Positions 45,309 through 48,980 of a DNA stretch of 48,980 bases are shown here, piece by piece; the stretch's first letter is position 1, and each line of letters begins with the position of its first letter. A program made the position numbers and the translations under genes. The stretch is taken from positions 1 to 48,980 of the forward strand of contig DASTPP010000372.1 in assembly GCA_035762175.1 (NCBI GenBank). Reading direction: 5' to 3'. The notes beneath the pieces were generated by a model. The model was not told the DNA's origin. It saw only the letters and a list, made by a program, of their open reading frames with translations, and ran no database searches. Origin of the DNA: DASTPP01 sp035762175. Its GTDB lineage: Bacteria > Myxococcota_A > Polyangia > Polyangiales > Polyangiaceae.

Positions 45309-46799
45309 TCAGGCGGCGTGCAGGCGCCCGCCCTCGAAGCGCCAGGTCTCGGCCAGCGCGCCGCGGGCGAAGGCGGGGTCGTGGGTGGCGACGACGAGCG
45401 CGCCGGGGTAGGCGGCGAGGGCGCGCTCGAGCCGCTCGACCGAGGGCAGGTCGAGGTGGTTGGTGGGCTCGTCGAGCAAGAGGGCGTGGGCCCCGCCGCC
45501 GAGGCCCCGGGCGATGGCGAGCTTGCGCGCCTCGCCCGGGGAGGGCCGGGCGGCGGCGAGCAGGCGCGCCGGATCGAGGCCGAGCGCGGCGACGACGTGC
45601 AGCACCCGCGTCCGTTCGGCGGGGGGGAGGCGGCGCGCCCCCTCGAGCAGGGCGCGGCCCTCGTCGGGCGAGAGCTCCTGGGGCAAGAAGACCACGCGCC
45701 CGGGCTCGACGCAGGCCGCGTAGAGCTCGGCGAGCAGGGTGCTCTTGCCGGCGCCGTTCGGCCCCTCGACGCGCACGCGGCTCTCGCGCCGCAAGAGCAG
45801 GCCGAGCTCGCGCGCGAGCACGCGGCCGCCGCGCGCGAGCTCGCGCCGCTCGAGGCGGGCGAGCACGGGGCGGGGCGAGGGCTCGAAGGGCAGCGCGAGC
45901 TCGCCGCCGACCTCCTTGTCGAGGGTGAAGGCGCGCGCCCGCTCGCCCGCCCGCTCGGCCTCGGCGCGCCGGACGTTGACGACGCGCCCGGCCCGCGCCG
46001 CGGCCCAGGCGGCGAGGTTCTTCGCGCCCATGCTGCTCGCCTCCCGGTCGCCGGCGTTGCGCATGCGGGCGCGGGTGCTCGTGTTGCGGTCGGCCGAGGC
46101 GTGCACCCGGCGGGCGTCGGCGAGGCGGGCCTCGGCGCGCCGGGCCTCGTCGCCGAGGCGCTGGCGCTCGCCCTGGCGGGCGCGGTGCTCGGCCTCCCAG
46201 AGCGGGCGGGCGCGGCCGTAGGGGCCCTCGTAGAGGGTCGCGCCGCCGCGGTGCACGCGCAAGGTCGCCCGGGTCAGGGCGTCGAGCAGCGCGCGGTCGT
46301 GCGAGACGACGACGCCGACGCCGCGGAAGCCCGCGAGCGCGCGCGCGATCAGCTCGCGCGCGGCCGCGTCGACGTGGTTGGTCGGCTCGTCGAGCAGCAA
46401 GACGTCGGGCTCGTCGGCGAGCGCGGCGCCGAGCTGGAAGCGCCGGCGCTCGCCGGGCGAGAGCGAGCCCCAGCGCGCGAGCGCCTCCGCCGAGAGCCCG
46501 AGGCGCGAGCGCCAGCGGCCCGACGCCGCGTCGTCGGCGGCGGCGAAGCGGCGCACCCCCTCGTCGAGCTCGTCGACGCCCTGGCGGCAGCGCACGAGGC
46601 GCGCGCCGGGCGGCGAGCGCACGACGCGGCCCTCGGAGGGCCTGAGCTCGCCCGCGAGCAGCGCCAAGAGCGTCGACTTGCCGGCGCCGTTCTCGCCGAC
46701 CACGCCGCACCAGCCCGCCTCGAGGCGGACGTTGACGTCGCGCAGGACGGGGTCGGCCCCGCCGTACGCGAACGAAACCTTCTGGGCCCACAGGTGCAT
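45309..46799 (-). CDS. ABC-F family ATPase (tandem ABC domains, no membrane part)
   Basis: 496 residues from ATG complementary to 46797-46799. First ABC domain: Walker A GENGAGKSTL, signature SLSPGERRRFQLGAAL, Walker B VLLLDEPTNHVD, switch His VVSHDRALLD. The linker of charged helices (about residues 215-300) includes RARMRNAGDREASSMGAKNL. Second domain: GPNGAGKSTL, PSPGEARKLAIARGL, ALLLDEPTNHLD, VATHDPAFARG. ABC-F proteins bind the ribosome E site and act in translation or in resistance to ribosome-targeting antibiotics. Which type this is cannot be decided; the linker is moderate in length. Confidence 0.93.
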   Translation of the reverse strand: MHLWAQKVSFAYGGADPVLRDVNVRLEAGWCGVVGENGAGKSTLLALLAGELRPSEGRVVRSPPGARLVRCRQGVDELDEGVRRFAAADDAASGRWRSRLGLSAEALARWGSLSPGERRRFQLGAALADEPDVLLLDEPTNHVDAAARELIARALAGFRGVGVVVSHDRALLDALTRATLRVHRGGATLYEGPYGRARPLWEAEHRARQGERQRLGDEARRAEARLADARRVHASADRNTSTRARMRNAGDREASSMGAKNLAAWAAARAGRVVNVRRAEAERAGERARAFTLDKEVGGELALPFEPSPRPVLARLERRELARGGRVLARELGLLLRRESRVRVEGPNGAGKSTLLAELYAACVEPGRVVFLPQELSPDEGRALLEGARRLPPAERTRVLHVVAALGLDPARLLAAARPSPGEARKLAIARGLGGGAHALLLDEPTNHLDLPSVERLERALAAYPGALVVATHDPAFARGALAETWRFEGGRLHAA

Positions 46800-47018
46800 G
46801 GGCGACCTCTCTTCTTCGTTCAGACCCGAGACGGGCGGCGGCCCCCGCCAAGGGGGGCGCCGCGGCACGCTGTCGCTGAGCTCAAGAAGAGAGAGAGGTC
46901 ATCGTCGCCGGGCGCACGACGCCCGGCGAGCGACTAGATAGCACGGGCGCGCGGGGCCGGCCAGGGCGGCGGGCGCGGGGCGCGCGACGCCGGCGAAAAA
47001 CGCAGTATAAGCCCGCCC

Positions 47019-47981
47019 ATGATCGAGCAGCGCATGGCGGCCCCGGGCGGCGGCCTCGTCGGCGTCATTCACCTACTGCCCCTGCCGGGCGACCCCCTCG
47101 CCGGCCCCGGCGCGGGCTTCGGCGACGCCGAGCGCCGCGCCCTCGACGACGCCGAGGCGCTCGTCGAGGGCGGCGTCGACGGCCTCATCGTCGAGAACTT
47201 CGGCTCGGCGCCCTTCGTCAAGGGCACCGAGGGGCACCGGGCGCCGCCGCACCAGGTGGCCGCGCTCGCCCTGGTCGCCCGCGCGCTGCTCGTGCGCTTC
47301 GGCAAGCCCGTCGGCGTCAACTGCCTGCGCAACGACGCGCCGGCGGCGCTCGGCGTCGCCGCGGCCGCGCGCGCCTCGTTCGCGCGGGTCAACGTCCACG
47401 TCGGCGCCATGGTGACCGACCAGGGGCTCATCGAGGGCGAGGCGGCGTCCACGCTACGGTACCGCGACGCGCTCGGCGCGAGGGCGGTGGCGATCTGGGC
47501 CGACGTGCTCGTCAAGCACGCGTCCCCGCTCGCGCCGCTCGACGCGCGGCAGGCGGCGCGCGACTGCCTCGAGCGGGGCCTCGCCGACGCGCTGATCGTC
47601 ACGGGGGCCGCCACCGGCGAGCCCGTCTCGCTCGCGCGCCTGCGCGAGGTGGCCGAGGCGGCCGAGGGCGCGCCGGTCTGGCTCGGGTCGGGGCTGACGC
47701 CCGAGAGCGCCGAGGCGCTCGCGCCGCTGGCCCACGGGGCCATCGTAGGCACCTGGTTCAAGCAGCGCGGCGAGGTGCGGGCGCCCGTCGACGCGGGGCG
47801 GGTGCGCGAGCTCGTGGCGGCCGCGAAGGGTAAGTTTCGCGCCGGCGCCGCCCGGCCGGGGTTAGGCGCGCGCCGGCGCCGACCGCCGGCGCCCGGGCGA
47901 GGGCCCGGCGCCCGGAGCGCGGGCGAGGCGCGCCCGCCGCCCGGGGTCAGGGCGAGCCGGCCGGGCCCTGGCGCGTGTTGA
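47019..47981 (+). CDS. BtpA/SgcQ-family TIM-barrel protein
   Basis: 320 residues. The family pattern is clear over residues 10-270: VGVIHLLPLPGDPLAG, DAEALVEGGVDGLIVENFGS, VGVNCLRNDAPAALGVA, FARVNVHVGAMVTDQGLIEG, AIWADVLVKHASPL, DALIVTGAATGEPVSLARL, VWLGSGLTPESAEALAPLA and GTWFKQRGEVRAPVDAGRV. BtpA is known from photosystem I assembly in cyanobacteria, but most members occur in non-photosynthetic bacteria and probably act on sugars or nucleosides. The last 45 residues are Arg/Pro/Gly-rich and overlap the opposite gene by 35 bp; they are probably not functional. Confidence 0.9.
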   Translation: MIEQRMAAPGGGLVGVIHLLPLPGDPLAGPGAGFGDAERRALDDAEALVEGGVDGLIVENFGSAPFVKGTEGHRAPPHQVAALALVARALLVRFGKPVGVNCLRNDAPAALGVAAAARASFARVNVHVGAMVTDQGLIEGEAASTLRYRDALGARAVAIWADVLVKHASPLAPLDARQAARDCLERGLADALIVTGAATGEPVSLARLREVAEAAEGAPVWLGSGLTPESAEALAPLAHGAIVGTWFKQRGEVRAPVDAGRVRELVAAAKGKFRAGAARPGLGARRRRPPAPGRGPGARSAGEARPPPGVRASRPGPGAC

Positions 47982-48762
47982 TGCGCCGGCCCGCGCGCCG
48001 CAAGATCGCGTGCACGAGCGCCGGGGCGTGGCGCGCCAGGCTCGCCACCGCCTTGCCGTGCAGCGTGATGACCGCCTCGCGCCGCCGCGCCTCGATGGCG
48101 TCGGCCGCCTGCCGCGCGGCGACCTCGGCGCGCATGATGAGCCAGGCGGGCACGGGGTCTTTCGCGCCCTCGATCGGCGCGCCGTCGCTGCCCATCAGCC
48201 GGATCTCGCTCGCGACGAAGCCCGGGGCGATGTGCGTGACCGAGACGCCCTCGTCCCGCCACTCGAGCGCGAGCGACTCGGCGAGCGACCGGACCGCGTG
48301 CTTGCTCGCGCAGTAGGCCGACGTGCCGGGCAGCGAGACGTAGCCGTTGACGCTGCCGACGACGGCGAAGCGGCCGCGCGCCTGGCGCAGCGGCCCGAGG
48401 CAGGCGCGCGCGGTGCGCAGGACGCCGAAGACGTTCGTCTCGAAGACGCGGCGGTAGTCGTCGAGGGTCGAGCGGGCGAAGGTGCTCGGGCCGCCGACGC
48501 CGGCGTTGGCGACGGCGACGTCGAGGCGGCCGAAGCGGTCGAGGGCGGCGCCGACGGCGCGCTCGAGCTCGCCGTCGCGGGCGACGTCGCAGGCGAGCGC
48601 GAGCGCGGCCGGGCCGAGCTCGGCGGCGAGGGCCTCGAGCCGGTCGAGGCGCCGGGCGAGCAGGGCGACGCGGAAGCCGCGGCGGACGTACTCGCGCGCG
48701 ATCGCCTCGCCGATGCCGGACGAGGCGCCCGTGACGAGGGCGGCGGGAGGGGTGCGGGTCAT
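47947..48762 (-). CDS. Short-chain dehydrogenase/reductase
   Basis: 271 residues. Classical SDR: cofactor loop VTGASSGIGEAIA, LLARRLDRLEAL with Arg residues after strand 2 suggesting NADP(H), CDVARDGELE, VANAGVGGPSTF, and the catalytic Ser-Tyr-Lys in GSVNGYVSLPGTSAYCASKH. The substrate is unknown. Convergent with the BtpA gene. Confidence 0.93.
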   Translation of the reverse strand: MTRTPPAALVTGASSGIGEAIAREYVRRGFRVALLARRLDRLEALAAELGPAALALACDVARDGELERAVGAALDRFGRLDVAVANAGVGGPSTFARSTLDDYRRVFETNVFGVLRTARACLGPLRQARGRFAVVGSVNGYVSLPGTSAYCASKHAVRSLAESLALEWRDEGVSVTHIAPGFVASEIRLMGSDGAPIEGAKDPVPAWLIMRAEVAARQAADAIEARRREAVITLHGKAVASLARHAPALVHAILRRAGRRINTRQGPAGSP

Positions 48763-48784
48763 GGCGGCGCGAACGCTAGCGCGG

Positions 48785-48935
48785 GCGGGCGCGGGCCCGG
48801 GCGGCTTTCTCGCCGCGCGGGGGCGGGCCCGGGCGGCTCTCTCGCCGCGCGGGGGCGCGGGCCCGGGCGGCCTTCTCGCCGCGCGAGGGCACGGGCCCGG
48901 GCGGCCCTCTCGCCGCGCGGGGGCGTCGCGGGGGG
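48785..48935. repeat. 36-38 bp G+C-rich tandem repeat, four units
   Basis: Units of the form GCGGGCCCGGGCGGCTTTCT followed by CGCCGCGCGGGG. Each contains the self-complementary CCCGGG and can fold as a hairpin. No gene is seen from 48763 to the window end. Confidence 0.75.
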
Positions 48936-48980
48936 CCGCCCTGACGCAACGCGACGCGAAACGCGGCCGGAGTGCGGGGT

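Overview
The window is about 75% G+C and has the strong third-position G/C bias, Pro/Arg-rich linkers, many lipoprotein-type leaders and dense tandem repeats of a large-genome myxobacterium (Myxococcota, probably Polyangia). A Hanks-type Ser/Thr kinase with a neighbouring repeat-type membrane protein, a B12-dependent ribonucleotide reductase and numerous small secreted proteins fit that. This placement is inference from composition and gene style; no rRNA is present to confirm it.

Layout. 1-2460: start of a Ser/Thr kinase gene cut by the window edge, behind a membrane protein. 2476-5163: a minus-strand polyamine-type cluster (speD, a short DUF350 membrane protein, membrane-anchored spermidine-synthase-like protein, lipoprotein). 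5342-8643: two translationally coupled M16-peptidase-like proteins, both without the zinc motif. 9289-12633: class II ribonucleotide reductase nrdJ. 13231-14500: three small genes. 14595-21947: a seven-gene minus-strand operon for glycerol ABC import (glpS, glpT, glpP, glpQ, DUF2160 protein, glpV) plus a glycerophosphodiester phosphodiesterase. 22135-31237: DUF418 membrane protein, TAP-like hydrolase, a hypothetical, two CXXCH-containing secreted proteins and a LysR regulator, with an unusual 42-bp-period palindrome array at 28387-28650.

The centre of interest is 31382-35192. A bacterial Ro60 orthologue (TROVE plus vWA domains, rsr) is followed on the same strand by two Y RNA genes with the GUGGGUUAUC...CCCCAC signature of animal Y RNAs, and then by nine consecutive tRNA or tRNA-like genes. 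Every one of the nine is interrupted, between the D arm and the anticodon, by a related structured element of about 45-59 nt: a 7-9 bp helix, a C-rich strand, an inner GCCCG/CGGGC hairpin, and UUAYCG at the 3' edge. The element's helix changes sequence between copies while keeping its pairing. Taking the element out restores normal 71-72 nt tRNAs for Phe, Met-type CAT, Gly(TCC), Asn and Pro. Three others (Gly-, Asp- and Tyr-like) lack the usual D-loop GG and T-loop TTC. A tenth copy stands alone inside a separate 12-bp stem. I read this as an undescribed tRNA/Y-RNA/Ro system: either intron-bearing bacterial tRNAs outside the group I class, or tRNA mimics carrying a Ro-linked arm.

35750-48762: MFS transporter, three alpha/beta hydrolases (one TAP-like, paralogous to the hydrolase at 23600), a GT1 glycosyltransferase, a Nudix hydrolase, an ABC-F ATPase, a BtpA-family protein and a short-chain dehydrogenase. 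Between them lie long gene-poor stretches made of tandem repeats (21-bp repeat at 40187-40640) and one AT-rich island (42776-43060).
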